DNA of 64,000 nucleotides from UBA6985 sp946536225 (GTDB taxonomy: Bacteria; Bacillota_I; Bacilli_A; RF39; UBA660). The translations under genes and the position numbers were made by a program. Of the stretch, positions 43,286 through 52,634 are shown in pieces. Numbering within the stretch: position 1 is the stretch's first letter; every line of letters begins with the position of its first letter. Below the pieces are notes generated by a model that was not told the origin of the DNA, did not search any database, and was given only the letters and a program-made list of their open reading frames with translations. The stretch lies in contig CAMNEE010000001.1 of NCBI GenBank assembly GCA_946536225.1, positions 496,001-560,000 on the forward strand, written 5' to 3'.

Positions 43286-45016
43286 ATGGGTGAATTTTTA
43301 AAGAATTTCAAAAAATTAAATAATTTTGGTAATAGCCAAAAGAAGAGGATAGTTGCAAACATTATTATTAATATTTTTACTATATTTATAAGTGTTGTAT
43401 CTCCTTTGTTAAGTGCAAGGATGATTGTTAAATTAACGAATAATGAGTTATTACAACTTGTTTATTTAGCAATTGTTTTTATAGGTATTAGAATATTTTC
43501 TAATACACTATCATTCTTTTTAAGAGGAAATTATCATAAAATCTATAGAGAAAACTATATTGAGTTACAAAGTAAACTTGGTAGAGAAATATTAAAACTT
43601 GATAATAACACTTTAGATCAAAATGGAACTGGTTTATTTATTCAAAGATTAACCGGGGATGCTGGAAGACTTTCAGATATATATGGAGTGTTAATTAATG
43701 ATACTTCTATGATTATTTCCAACTTAGGTGTATTTGCTGCTATTTTTGTAGTAAATAAGTATGCATTTATATTAAGTGTTGTTGAAACAGCAATTTTAGG
43801 ATTAATATATAGAACACGTGTTAAAAAGTTTAATGAACTTGATAAAGTAGCAAGAAAGAAAAACGAAAAGATAACAAGCTTTATTGGAGAGATTGTAAGA
43901 GGAGCAAGAGATATAAAGATGCTAAACTCTGAAGAATCTTTCATGACTGAGTTACATAATAAGTCAGTTGATTATAATGATATAAGATATCAAATGAACT
44001 ATAACAATAGAAAGTATTCTCTTATTACAGATATTACTTATTGGGTAGGATATTTATTATTTATACTTTTAATAGTTTATCTTATTTATAAAGGAAAACT
44101 TGTTATTGCAGAAGGTTTAGTTTTATATAATTACATTGGTAGAACTGAAGGACTTATATATAATATTGGAGATATGTATAACTTTATTAAAGACTTTAAT
44201 TTATCATTTAAAAGAGTATTTGATATATTTGATTCAAATGAGTTTAATAAAGAGAAGTTTGGTAAGGAACATATAGATGATATTAAAGGTAACTTTGAAT
44301 TTAGACATTTATATTTTTCTTACAAAGATAAAAAAGTACTTAAGAATATTTCATTTAAGATTAAGTCTGGTGAAACTGTTGCTTTCGTAGGTAAAAGTGG
44401 CGCTGGTAAAACTACAATCTTTAATCTTTTATGTAAGATGTATGATGTACCTAACAGTAAGATATTTATTGATGGTAAAGACATTAATAAACTAGATAAA
44501 TACTCCATTAGAAATAATATAACTATTATTTCTCAAAGCCCTTATATATTTAATTTAAGTATAAGAGATAACTTAAGACTAGTTAAGGATGATTTAACTG
44601 AAGAAGAAATGAAGGAAGCATGTAAGACAGCTTGTTTAAGTGAATTTATTGAAGAACTTCCTGATGGATATGATACAGTTATTGGTGAAGGTGGAGTAAA
44701 TTTATCAGGTGGTCAAAAACAAAGACTTGCTATTGCAAGAGCTTTAATTCAAAAGACTCAAATAATTTTATTTGATGAAGCAACAAGTGCCCTTGATAAT
44801 GAAACACAAAGTAAGATTCAAGAAGCAATTGAAAACATGAAAGGCGAATATACTATATTAATAATTGCTCATAGACTTTCAACTATTATTAATAGTGATA
44901 GAATTCTATTCTTAAATGATGGTAAGATAGAAGCTGAAGGAAGTCATGAAGAACTTCTTGATACATGTGAAGATTATAAAAAACTATATAAATCAGAAAT
45001 TAAAAATAACAAATAA
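43286..45016 (+). CDS. ABC exporter, fused permease and ATPase
   Basis: 576 aa. Six membrane helices (about 20-300) followed by a nucleotide-binding domain: Walker A GKSGAGKTT, Q-loop ISQSP, signature LSGGQKQRLAIARAL, Walker B IILFDEATSALD and H-loop IAHRLST. It would work as a homodimer or with a partner, exporting a lipid, peptide or drug; the substrate cannot be told. The upstream MerR-type promoter suggests induction by a toxic compound. CAGGAGGAATATA is a strong ribosome-binding site. Confidence 0.92.
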   Translation: MGEFLKNFKKLNNFGNSQKKRIVANIIINIFTIFISVVSPLLSARMIVKLTNNELLQLVYLAIVFIGIRIFSNTLSFFLRGNYHKIYRENYIELQSKLGREILKLDNNTLDQNGTGLFIQRLTGDAGRLSDIYGVLINDTSMIISNLGVFAAIFVVNKYAFILSVVETAILGLIYRTRVKKFNELDKVARKKNEKITSFIGEIVRGARDIKMLNSEESFMTELHNKSVDYNDIRYQMNYNNRKYSLITDITYWVGYLLFILLIVYLIYKGKLVIAEGLVLYNYIGRTEGLIYNIGDMYNFIKDFNLSFKRVFDIFDSNEFNKEKFGKEHIDDIKGNFEFRHLYFSYKDKKVLKNISFKIKSGETVAFVGKSGAGKTTIFNLLCKMYDVPNSKIFIDGKDINKLDKYSIRNNITIISQSPYIFNLSIRDNLRLVKDDLTEEEMKEACKTACLSEFIEELPDGYDTVIGEGGVNLSGGQKQRLAIARALIQKTQIILFDEATSALDNETQSKIQEAIENMKGEYTILIIAHRLSTIINSDRILFLNDGKIEAEGSHEELLDTCEDYKKLYKSEIKNNK

Positions 45017-45044
45017 AAAGAGTAGAATTTTTTCTACTCTTTTT
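45015..45044. terminator. Bidirectional terminator
   Basis: AAAAAGAGTAGAA (45015-45027), loop TTTT, TTCTACTCTTTTT (45032-45044): a 13-bp stem with A and T flanks, serving the + strand ABC gene and the - strand gpsA, whose stop codon it contains. Confidence 0.88.
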
Positions 45045-46014
45045 CCATTAAGAATTTTTCTAGTTTATTAGGATCTTCACCCTTCATAACTATTTTATAA
45101 ATAAGATCAATAACAGGCATTTTTATTTTCTTTTTCTTAATAAGTGAATAAATACTCTTTAAAGTATAATATCCTTCAACAGTTGTACTATTTAAATATT
45201 CTTCAGTTTTCTTTTTATCATTTTTACCTAAAAGAACACCATATGAATAGTTTCTTGATTTAGTAGATGTTGCAGTTAGGGTTAAGTCTCCAACACCAGC
45301 AAATGATAGAATAGAGTTCTTTTTACCACCTAAACCAACAATTAGACTTCTAATATCATGAAGAGACTCAGTTATTAAGAAACATCTAGTTGACTCTGAG
45401 TAACCTAGACCTTCTAAGATACCTGATGCTATAGCTATTACATTTTTAATAGAACCACATAACTCAGTTCCTACCATATCACGTGATTCTCTTAGTTTAA
45501 TATTAGTTCCTTTATAAATAGATTTCATATTAAGAAATACTTCATGTGATTTAACTGCACATGCAAGTCCAATTGGTTCTAGTTTTGCTATATCTACTGC
45601 AAATGATGGACCTGATATAACAGCAAGTTTCTTTGTTTTTATTTCATTTAGGAATACTTCATGAACAAATCTACATGATCCTTGTTCAATACCTTTAGAA
45701 CCAATTATAAAATTCATCTTTTTATTTATATATGGTTTCATGTCTTTAGCAACACTTCCAACAAACCTTGCAGCACACATTATAAAGACCATTTCAGCAT
45801 CTTTAAGAGCAGTTTCATAACTATCAGTTATCTTTATGCTTTTAGGCACCTTTAGTCCATTAAAAGCTTCTACACCTTTAGTTTGATAATTTTTAAATCT
45901 TGGAATGTTTTCTTTACTTTCAGTCCACATAGTTATTTTATTTTTCTTATTTTGTGATAGGACAATAGCCATAGAAAGACCATATACACCTGTTCCTAGA
46001 ATTGTTATATTCAT
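45034..46014 (-). CDS. gpsA: Glycerol-3-phosphate dehydrogenase [NAD(P)+]
   Basis: 326 aa; makes sn-glycerol 3-phosphate for phospholipid and lipoteichoic acid synthesis. Rossmann start ITILGTGVYGLSMAIVL (G-x-G-x-x-G), catalytic region SVKSHEV..LCGSIKNVIAIASGILEGLGY and FAGVGDLTLTATSTKSRNYSYG. It overlaps the end of rarA by four bases (ATGA). It is one of few - strand genes left of the terminus. Confidence 0.94.
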   Translation of the reverse strand: MNITILGTGVYGLSMAIVLSQNKKNKITMWTESKENIPRFKNYQTKGVEAFNGLKVPKSIKITDSYETALKDAEMVFIMCAARFVGSVAKDMKPYINKKMNFIIGSKGIEQGSCRFVHEVFLNEIKTKKLAVISGPSFAVDIAKLEPIGLACAVKSHEVFLNMKSIYKGTNIKLRESRDMVGTELCGSIKNVIAIASGILEGLGYSESTRCFLITESLHDIRSLIVGLGGKKNSILSFAGVGDLTLTATSTKSRNYSYGVLLGKNDKKKTEEYLNSTTVEGYYTLKSIYSLIKKKKIKMPVIDLIYKIVMKGEDPNKLEKFLMEKE

Positions 46015-47213
46015 TTTATACCTCTCATTTCTTTATTTGTTTTATTTAAACCATCTTCATATTTATTATTACATGCATGATAGAACTTAACGTTCTTAAT
46101 ATTATCTGGTAAGTATTGTTGATCTACCCAATGATTAGGATAACTATGAGGATATTTATATAAAGGATTATTTTCACTATTAATGTGTTTTGGAACATCC
46201 CCAGTTGATCCTTTTTCAATTAAACCTAATGCTTCATCTATAGCACATATACCCGAATTACTCTTAGGAGATAAGGCAAGCTCTATTACTGTATCAGCAA
46301 GAGGTATTCTTGCTTCAGGCAAACCTAACATTTCGCATGTTTCTATACAAGCTCTTACCTTTGGTCCCATGGAAGGATTAGCAAGTCCAATATCTTCATA
46401 AGCAATAACAGACATTCTTCTATAAATAATATCTAAATCTCCAATAGCTATTAATCTAGCTAAATAGTAAACTGCAGCATCTGGATCAGATCCTCTTATA
46501 CTTTTTTGAAAAGCACTTATTAATTGATAATGATTATCTCCATTTCGATCTCCAGCAATAACAGGTTTATTATTAATAGATTCAACTAATTTAATATCAA
46601 TCTTATGAGTCTTTGTACTAAAGTAACATACTTCAAGTAGGTTTAAAGCACTTCTATAGTCTCCTGAAGATAGATAAGCAATTCTTTCTAATGCTTCATC
46701 ATCTATCTTACATTTAGGTAGAAGAGGAATAGTTCTTGCTAAACCTTTTTTAATATCATTAACTGTTAGGCTATTAAGTTCAAATATTTGACATCTACTT
46801 CTAATAGCAGGATTAATCTTATAATATGGATTACTAGTAGTAAGCCCAATAAGAATTATTTTTCCATTTTCTATATATGGAAGTAAGATATCTTGTTTAT
46901 CTTTATTCATTCTATGTATTTCATCTACAATTAGAACTATTTCTCCATACATCTTGGCTTCTTCAATAACAACATCAAAGTCTTCTTTTTTATTAATAAC
47001 TGCATTAAGCATTCTAAATCTTAAATTAAGTTCATGAACTATTACATTTGCAAGTGTTGTCTTACCAGTTCCAGGTGGACCATATAGAATCATACTGAAT
47101 ATATGTTTATTTTCAATTAAATTACTTATTACTTTATTTTTACCAATTAAATGTGATTGACCAATTACATCACTTAAAGATGTAGGTCTAATCTTATCAG
47201 CTAGTAATTCCAT
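46011..47213 (-). CDS. rarA: Replication-associated recombination protein RarA (MgsA)
   Basis: 400-aa AAA+ ATPase related to clamp loaders, acting at stalled replication forks. Walker A GPPGTGKTT, Walker B VLIVDEIHRMNKDKQDILLPYIENG, sensor TTSNPYYKINPAIRSRC and the C-terminal tetramerisation domain with SDPDAAVYYLARLI and YPHSYPNHWVDQQYLP. Start behind AAGGAAGGTGATT on the - strand. Operon rarA-gpsA. Confidence 0.94.
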   Translation of the reverse strand: MELLADKIRPTSLSDVIGQSHLIGKNKVISNLIENKHIFSMILYGPPGTGKTTLANVIVHELNLRFRMLNAVINKKEDFDVVIEEAKMYGEIVLIVDEIHRMNKDKQDILLPYIENGKIILIGLTTSNPYYKINPAIRSRCQIFELNSLTVNDIKKGLARTIPLLPKCKIDDEALERIAYLSSGDYRSALNLLEVCYFSTKTHKIDIKLVESINNKPVIAGDRNGDNHYQLISAFQKSIRGSDPDAAVYYLARLIAIGDLDIIYRRMSVIAYEDIGLANPSMGPKVRACIETCEMLGLPEARIPLADTVIELALSPKSNSGICAIDEALGLIEKGSTGDVPKHINSENNPLYKYPHSYPNHWVDQQYLPDNIKNVKFYHACNNKYEDGLNKTNKEMRGIK

Positions 47214-47339
47214 ATAATCACCTTCCTTTTAATATTATAACAAATAAGTATTAACTTTTGATATTTAATTTCCTTTATTATGAAATATTTATATGGAGTT
47301 ATTAAATGATAAATAATATAATATTAATAGGAGGCTATT

Positions 47340-48026
47340 ATGATAAAAAATGATAAAGGTAGTATTGAAATTTATAATAGAGAAGACTTGCTTAAAAGAT
47401 TAAAAGTATTAAAAAATACTTTATCTAGTGAAAAATATGATCAATTTATTGCTTTAATAGATGGAGAACTCTCTCCTTTTGATAAAAGTATTACAAATGG
47501 GGAAGCAAAACTTTATTCAGAGTTTAAACTTTATAGAGAAGCTGTAATAAACTCACTTGCTAAAAGAGCGTATAATGTAATTCGCGATAATCCAAATTAC
47601 GAAGTTGATTATTCTTTAGGTCACTATACTTTAGAGTTTCACGGAGCAAGAAGAACTTATTGTTATGAGATGAATTATGATTCAAAACTATCTTCTAGAT
47701 ATGCTGTTATTACTTTATATAATGCCGAGGTAAATGATAAAAAGGTTAAAGAGCATATTGAGTATTTAAAAAGTCAAAATAGTAGATATATTAATTATGA
47801 TTATGAAATAAGAGAACTTTTGAGCCCATATTTATCAGAATATGAGAATGCACTTGTAACTACTGCTAACCCTGTGTTTGCTGATATTATGAGAGTCTAT
47901 GGATTAAATGAAAAAGACTTTAAGAATGAACGTAATCATGCACCTATTGCAGATGCATATAAACAAAGACGTAATTCTGTTACATTAACACTAGAAAAAA
48001 GATATGTTAAGAGTCAAGGTGAGTAG
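47340..48026 (+). CDS. Hypothetical protein upstream of xerD
   Basis: 228 aa, unrecognised, no membrane segment. Helical N-terminus (LLKRLKVLKNTLSSEKYDQFIALI), a middle part with SLGHYTLEFHGARRTYCYEMNYD and a basic C-terminus (YKQRRNSVTLTLEKRYVKSQGE). The stop codon TAG is followed directly by the xerD start, so the two are translationally coupled. A role with the recombinase is possible but only by context. ATAGGAGGCTATT precedes the ATG. Confidence 0.7.
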   Translation: MIKNDKGSIEIYNREDLLKRLKVLKNTLSSEKYDQFIALIDGELSPFDKSITNGEAKLYSEFKLYREAVINSLAKRAYNVIRDNPNYEVDYSLGHYTLEFHGARRTYCYEMNYDSKLSSRYAVITLYNAEVNDKKVKEHIEYLKSQNSRYINYDYEIRELLSPYLSEYENALVTTANPVFADIMRVYGLNEKDFKNERNHAPIADAYKQRRNSVTLTLEKRYVKSQGE

Positions 48027-48899
48027 ATGAATAATGATTATATATCAGAATTTTTATCTTATTTAGAACTAGATATGAATTATAGTAATAATACTATTCT
48101 TAGTTATGATAATGATTTAAAGAAGATTGAGAGTTACTATAATAAGAAAGATTTACTTAAATTAAATGTTAATGATTTAATTAAGTATATTAGTGTATTA
48201 AGTGATTTAGCACCAAGTACGGTTTCCCATAATATAAGTACTTTAAAGGCTTTTTATAATTATTTTCTTAAAGTTGGTAAGATAAAGACAAATCCAACGG
48301 ATGCTCTTAAGAGTCCTAAATTAGGTACTCATCTACCTGTTTATTTAACTGAAGAAGAAATAAATAAACTTCTTGATATAGAAGTAAAAGATGCATTTTC
48401 TGCAAGAAATAAAGCTATTTTAGAAGTAATGTATGGAACTGGCCTAAGAATAAGTGAAGTAATTAATTTGGAGTTTAAAAATATAGATGTGGAAGATTGT
48501 ATTGTAAGAGTCATGGGAAAAGGAAGTAAAGAAAGAATAATTCCTATTAATGATGTTGCAATAAATGCTTTAAATAACTATTTAGAAAACTATAGACCTT
48601 CTATGTTAAAAGGAGATATTAATAATTATTTATTCTTAAATAATCATGGAAAACAAATGACTAGACAAGGTATATTTAAAATGATTAAACAAGAATGTTT
48701 GGTTAAAGGTATTAAGAAAGATGTTAGTCCTCATACCTTAAGACATACTTTTGCAACACACCTTTTACAAAATGGTGCAGACTTAAGAATAATCCAAGAA
48801 CTTCTAGGTCACTCAGATATAAGTACCACTCAAATATATACTCATTTAAGTAATGAAGAACTACATAATGATTATAAAGAATACTTCCCAAGAAATTAA
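48027..48899 (+). CDS. xerD: Tyrosine recombinase XerD/XerC-like
   Basis: 290 aa. N-terminal SAM-like core-binding domain (FLSYLELDMNYSNNTILSYDNDLKK) and catalytic domain with R141 (GTGLRISEV), H236 and R239 (SPHTLRHTFATHLLQ), H262 (LLGHSDISTTQIYTH) and Y271. Normal Xer length. Xer proteins resolve chromosome dimers at dif; a strong dif candidate lies 3.3 kb downstream at 52192. XerC versus XerD cannot be told by eye. Confidence 0.92.
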   Translation: MNNDYISEFLSYLELDMNYSNNTILSYDNDLKKIESYYNKKDLLKLNVNDLIKYISVLSDLAPSTVSHNISTLKAFYNYFLKVGKIKTNPTDALKSPKLGTHLPVYLTEEEINKLLDIEVKDAFSARNKAILEVMYGTGLRISEVINLEFKNIDVEDCIVRVMGKGSKERIIPINDVAINALNNYLENYRPSMLKGDINNYLFLNNHGKQMTRQGIFKMIKQECLVKGIKKDVSPHTLRHTFATHLLQNGADLRIIQELLGHSDISTTQIYTHLSNEELHNDYKEYFPRN

Positions 48900-48956
48900 A
48901 AACATATTTAAAAGTAGATTTGTTTATTCTATAATATATATAGAGTAGGTGAGTTT

Positions 48957-50963
48957 ATGAAAAAAATATGTTTTATTTTTTGTTGTTTTTTCATGTTTAC
49001 TCTTAATGTTTTTGCTGATGACTTATATTCAATAAGTTATAATGGAAGCGGAGCATTAGAAGTAAGAAAAAATAATGTGGCAACTAGTGACTATGCAAGT
49101 GCACTAACAGCAGATTCTTCTGGTAATATAGTGCTTAAAGAAGGTGTTGCTATTGATACTATTAGTACAGTTAATAAAAGTATTAATATTACTTCAAACA
49201 ATAAAGAAATTAGTATTAATAGTATAACTGTTGGTACAGGCACTTCTTCTAATTTAACTATTAATAATGCTAAATTAAATTTTGGAGGGGCTGTAACATC
49301 ATCTGGAAATATTACAATAAGTAGTTCTACACTTAATATTACAGGTGGAGACTTTGAAGCAACAGGAAATATGAGTATAACTAATTCTACTATTAAAGGA
49401 AATGCTCATAGGTATCACTCAAATGGTACTTTAAACGTAAGTGATAGTTCAATTCAGGGTTTAATAAATGTTGCTTCAGATGGTAATGCTACTTTTGACA
49501 ATATTACTACTAATACTACAACTAATAAAGCTTATGGTCATATTAGTAGCAATTCAAATTTAGTAATAACTAATTCTGATATTAAAACTGAGTCATTAAT
49601 TCTTTCAAATGGCGCTTTTACTGTTACTGACACTACAATAAATGTACCAGTTTGTCGTGACGTTATATGTGGTATTGCTGATGATAATGTTGGATCTTCA
49701 TCATCAAAACTAACTAATGTTACAATTAAAGGCGAAGGAGCTATCGCTTGTATTGGTTCTGTTGAACTTGATAATATTACAATGGACCCAAGTTTTATTG
49801 TATTTGAGTCTGAGTATAATGGTTCTAAGATTGCTTCTGGTTCTGTATTATCTCTAATGGGATATTTAAAAGTTAAAAATAGTAATTTAAATATTTTACA
49901 TACTATTGGTGCATTAAAAGACGTTGAAATTATTGATAGTGATATTAATTTTGATTTAGATTCTTTAGCTGATTACATTAAAGAGAATAATATTAGTAGT
50001 TTTATATATGGTATAGTTAATTTTCAACAAGCACCAACTACTGATTATAAAGTTACTATTGATAATTCAAATTTAACTGGTAATGCTGGTATAGCTACTC
50101 CAATTCCAGTTGAAATTAAATCTAGTAAGATTGATTCAGAGTTTATAGAATTAGACAATGGTAATATTATAGGTAGTGGTGTAGGATGTTATGGAAACTT
50201 AACAATCGAACAAAGTGATATAGACTTAGCTGTTGCTGAGATAATTGGTAATACTAGTGTTGATTCGTCAAAGGTAGTATTTTCAATCATGACTAGAATG
50301 CAGGGAAATTTAGATATTAAAGACAGTATTTTTATTCTAGATAATAGAGAAGTAGATAATACATTTAAATATCCTGTTTATGTATCAGGAAATACAAATA
50401 TAAATAACAGTACTGTTAAATTTATTTCTCAATATGACAAAGCTGCATTTACTACATCAGGTAGTCTTACTATAGATGAAAAGATGGTTAAGATTGATAA
50501 TAATAAGAATGAATTATCTTTATTAAAATATTCTTCTGTTCCAACAGATATTAATATAAGTGTTCCTGCATCTACTGTATATTATCTAGGAACAGGTACT
50601 AATACAGAGTCTACTTATGATATCTTAACTACTTATAAAAAAGTAACATTTAAGATTAAAAATGGTACTTGGGCAGATGGATCTAATGATGACATTGTAA
50701 TAGAGGTTGAATTTGGCCATGTATTAACGGAAGATGACATTCCTGTTGGTATGAAAGCGTTTGATAATACTTATACTGGACGCTGGGAAGAAGGAATGGA
50801 TAATTATATTGTTGATGATACAACTTTTAATTATATATTCGAAAAAGTTACTAATCCTAAGACAGGAGTAAGACAAGTATTAGTTCCACTTCTACTTCTT
50901 TCGTTAGGTTTAATATTATTAAGAAGAGAAATAATTGATAATTCTTTTTATCATAAACTTTAA
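48957..50963 (+). CDS. NPKTG-anchored surface protein, probable beta-helix
   Basis: 668 aa. Signal peptide (MKKICFIFCCFFMFTLNVFA-DD). Residues ~70-540 are short repeating beta strands with the pattern x-I-x-N-S-x-I-x (SSTLNIT, NSTIKGN, NSDIKTE, NSNLNIL), suggesting a parallel beta-helix. Then a beta domain (KKVTFKIKNGTWADGS), and a cell-wall sorting signal NPKTG (633-637), a hydrophobic helix (VLVPLLLLSLGLILL) and RRE. A further 10 residues (IIDNSFYHKL) after the RRE make the tail longer than usual. No sortase is in the window. Confidence 0.82.
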   Translation: MKKICFIFCCFFMFTLNVFADDLYSISYNGSGALEVRKNNVATSDYASALTADSSGNIVLKEGVAIDTISTVNKSINITSNNKEISINSITVGTGTSSNLTINNAKLNFGGAVTSSGNITISSSTLNITGGDFEATGNMSITNSTIKGNAHRYHSNGTLNVSDSSIQGLINVASDGNATFDNITTNTTTNKAYGHISSNSNLVITNSDIKTESLILSNGAFTVTDTTINVPVCRDVICGIADDNVGSSSSKLTNVTIKGEGAIACIGSVELDNITMDPSFIVFESEYNGSKIASGSVLSLMGYLKVKNSNLNILHTIGALKDVEIIDSDINFDLDSLADYIKENNISSFIYGIVNFQQAPTTDYKVTIDNSNLTGNAGIATPIPVEIKSSKIDSEFIELDNGNIIGSGVGCYGNLTIEQSDIDLAVAEIIGNTSVDSSKVVFSIMTRMQGNLDIKDSIFILDNREVDNTFKYPVYVSGNTNINNSTVKFISQYDKAAFTTSGSLTIDEKMVKIDNNKNELSLLKYSSVPTDINISVPASTVYYLGTGTNTESTYDILTTYKKVTFKIKNGTWADGSNDDIVIEVEFGHVLTEDDIPVGMKAFDNTYTGRWEEGMDNYIVDDTTFNYIFEKVTNPKTGVRQVLVPLLLLSLGLILLRREIIDNSFYHKL

Positions 50964-51012
50964 AAAATAGTATATATGTTTTATAATATATAAATAGTAA
51001 AGGATGGTATAT

Positions 51013-51720
51013 ATGAATAATGAATTAAACAATAATGAAGTGAATAATGAAACAACTACTCCTGTTGAAACACCAACTCCAGTAGTAACTCCTCCAACAG
51101 AAGCTCCTGTTCAAACAGAAAGTGCTCCAGTTGAGGCTCAAGTTGCTCCTGCAGCTCCAGTTTCTCAAACACCAGTAGAAACTCCTGTTGAGGAAACACC
51201 TGCACAACCAAGACTTGTTCAAATTAAACCAAGCATTGGCGGTGGTGGATTAACAACTGATGCAGCAAATGCTAATATCAATGTTGTTGCTAAAAAACAA
51301 AGTATAGTTCCAGTTATAGTTTTAATTGTCGGTTTAATTGGTTTAGTTATTTCTGGTATTTGGCTTTATAATGAACTAAATCATAAAGATAACTCTACAA
51401 CAAACCCTAATTCCGAAAGATTACCTTTCTCTGGATCATTTAATCCAATCATAACTCAACCTGTTACATCTGAAACTGATACAGAAGCAACTACTACATC
51501 AACTGAAGAAGCTTATACAAATGCTATTATTAATTACCCTGATTTTACAGGTAAAACTATTGAAGAAGCAACTAAATGGGCTGCTGAATTAGGTGTTGAA
51601 ATAAGAACTGAATATGTTAGTGAAGCAGGAGCTCAAAGTGGTACTATAGTAAGACAGAGTGGGGTAGTTGATACACCAGTTAATTCTGCTGAACCATTTA
51701 TAGTTTTTGTAGCTAATTAA
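51013..51720 (+). CDS. Membrane-anchored PASTA-domain protein
   Basis: 235 aa. The ATG at 51004 lies in the AAAGGATGG ribosome-binding site, so ATG 51013 is the start. A Pro/Glu/Ala/Thr-rich N-terminus (PVETPTPVVTPPTEAPVQ), one membrane helix (VPVIVLIVGLIGLVISGIWLY, about 95-115), a Thr-rich linker and one PASTA domain at the C-terminus (YPDFTGKTIEEATKWAAEL, then SGVVDTPVNSAEPFIVFVAN). PASTA domains bind muropeptides or beta-lactams in cell-wall kinases and PBPs; no kinase domain is present here. The N-terminus resembles that of the HerA-like ATPase. Confidence 0.83.
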   Translation: MNNELNNNEVNNETTTPVETPTPVVTPPTEAPVQTESAPVEAQVAPAAPVSQTPVETPVEETPAQPRLVQIKPSIGGGGLTTDAANANINVVAKKQSIVPVIVLIVGLIGLVISGIWLYNELNHKDNSTTNPNSERLPFSGSFNPIITQPVTSETDTEATTTSTEEAYTNAIINYPDFTGKTIEEATKWAAELGVEIRTEYVSEAGAQSGTIVRQSGVVDTPVNSAEPFIVFVAN

Positions 51721-51752
51721 GTAATAAAATAGTAATTTTATTACTTTTTTAA
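51721..51752 (+). terminator. Rho-independent terminator
   Basis: GTAATAAAAT (51721-51730), loop AGTA, ATTTTATTAC (51735-51744), T6. Confidence 0.88.
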
Positions 51753-51774
51753 TGTATATTGTTTATCGATAAGT

Positions 51775-51831
51775 GAAGTAGGAGAGTGGTAGTGGAAAAA
51801 ATATGCCCATACACTTACTCCCCCTACTTTC
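51775..51831 (+). other. Long imperfect hairpin
   Basis: AAGTAGG (51776-51782) pairs with CCTACTT (51823-51829), and the inner purine-rich arm GAGAGTGGTAGTGG pairs imperfectly with CCCATACACTTACTCC around an A-rich loop (51796-51805). It is not followed by a T run, so it is not a normal terminator. It is the most G/C-rich spot in the gap. Possibly a small RNA or a protein-binding site. Confidence 0.5.
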
Positions 51832-52191
51832 AAATTTTAAAAAAATTGTATTAAATTTAATATATAAGTCTAGATAGATAATCGATAATATATTATTTAT
51901 TTTATTTATATTATATTAGTACAATATTATTATTATTATTATTATTGTCTTGATCATTAATTATATATTTTTTAAAATTTAATTTATTAATAATTAAATA
52001 TAAATAATAATATAATATGTAGTTATTAAATAAATAATAAAAACACATATTTTATACAATTAATTAAAGTAGTGATTCATGGATAGTAGATTGGTTAGTA
52101 TCTTAATAAATATAGTAGTAAACTATTATATATCCTAATAAGTTATATATAAAAGACGTATAATTATTCATTTATTTTATTCTAATATTGA

Positions 52192-52219
52192 ACTTCACAT
52201 AATATATATTATGTTAACT
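52192..52219 (+). other. dif: Candidate dif site (Xer recombination)
   Basis: Left arm ACTTCACATAA (52192-52202), centre TATATA, right arm TTATGTTAACT (52209-52219): 11+6+11 as in dif. From memory it matches B. subtilis dif at 24 of 28 positions, and its right arm differs from the E. coli dif right arm at one base. The inner bases of the arms form the expected partial dyad (ACATAA/TTATGT). It lies at the centre of the gene-free AT-rich gap and at the strand switch. Confidence 0.85.
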
Positions 52220-52450
52220 TCTATAAATTGTATAAATAAGTGATTAGTTATTCACTATACTTTTTCTTCTAGAATTAATAACATTTAGTATTACTCTTTT
52301 TATGTGTAGAAATTTAAAAATATATACATATAGATATATCTGATTAATGAGTTTTATATTTTATATTTAATATTATTATTAATGATCTTAATATCTATAT
52401 TTATCTTATACTAAATGGATAATAATACATTAAAAATTATAAAAATAAAG

Positions 52451-52475
52451 AATAGGGAGGTCCCCTATTTTTTTT
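52451..52475 (+). terminator. Terminator-like hairpin in the gap
   Basis: AATAGGG (52451-52457), loop AGGTC, CCCTATT (52463-52469), then T6. No gene precedes it on the + strand within 700 bases. An alternative pairing of GTCCCC (52460-52465) with GGGGAC (52488-52493) would break it. Confidence 0.6.
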
Positions 52476-52634
52476 AGGATATGAAAAGGGGACTTGTATT
52501 AAAAAAATATCTTTTATTAATTATTAAAGTAATACTATTTTTTAATAAATATACTTATATAATTAATAATATTAATTAATTTATTAAAATATATGATATA
52601 TCGAATAACGATATATATAAAAATGATAAAAAAA

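Noticed and set aside
46183..46401. + strand ORF inside rarA
   Set aside because: Antisense to a clear RarA coding region, no ribosome-binding site and no recognisable domain.
51925..51947. Repeated ATT units, checked as a CRISPR or iteron array
   Set aside because: A simple microsatellite in AT-rich DNA, without spacers or longer repeat units.
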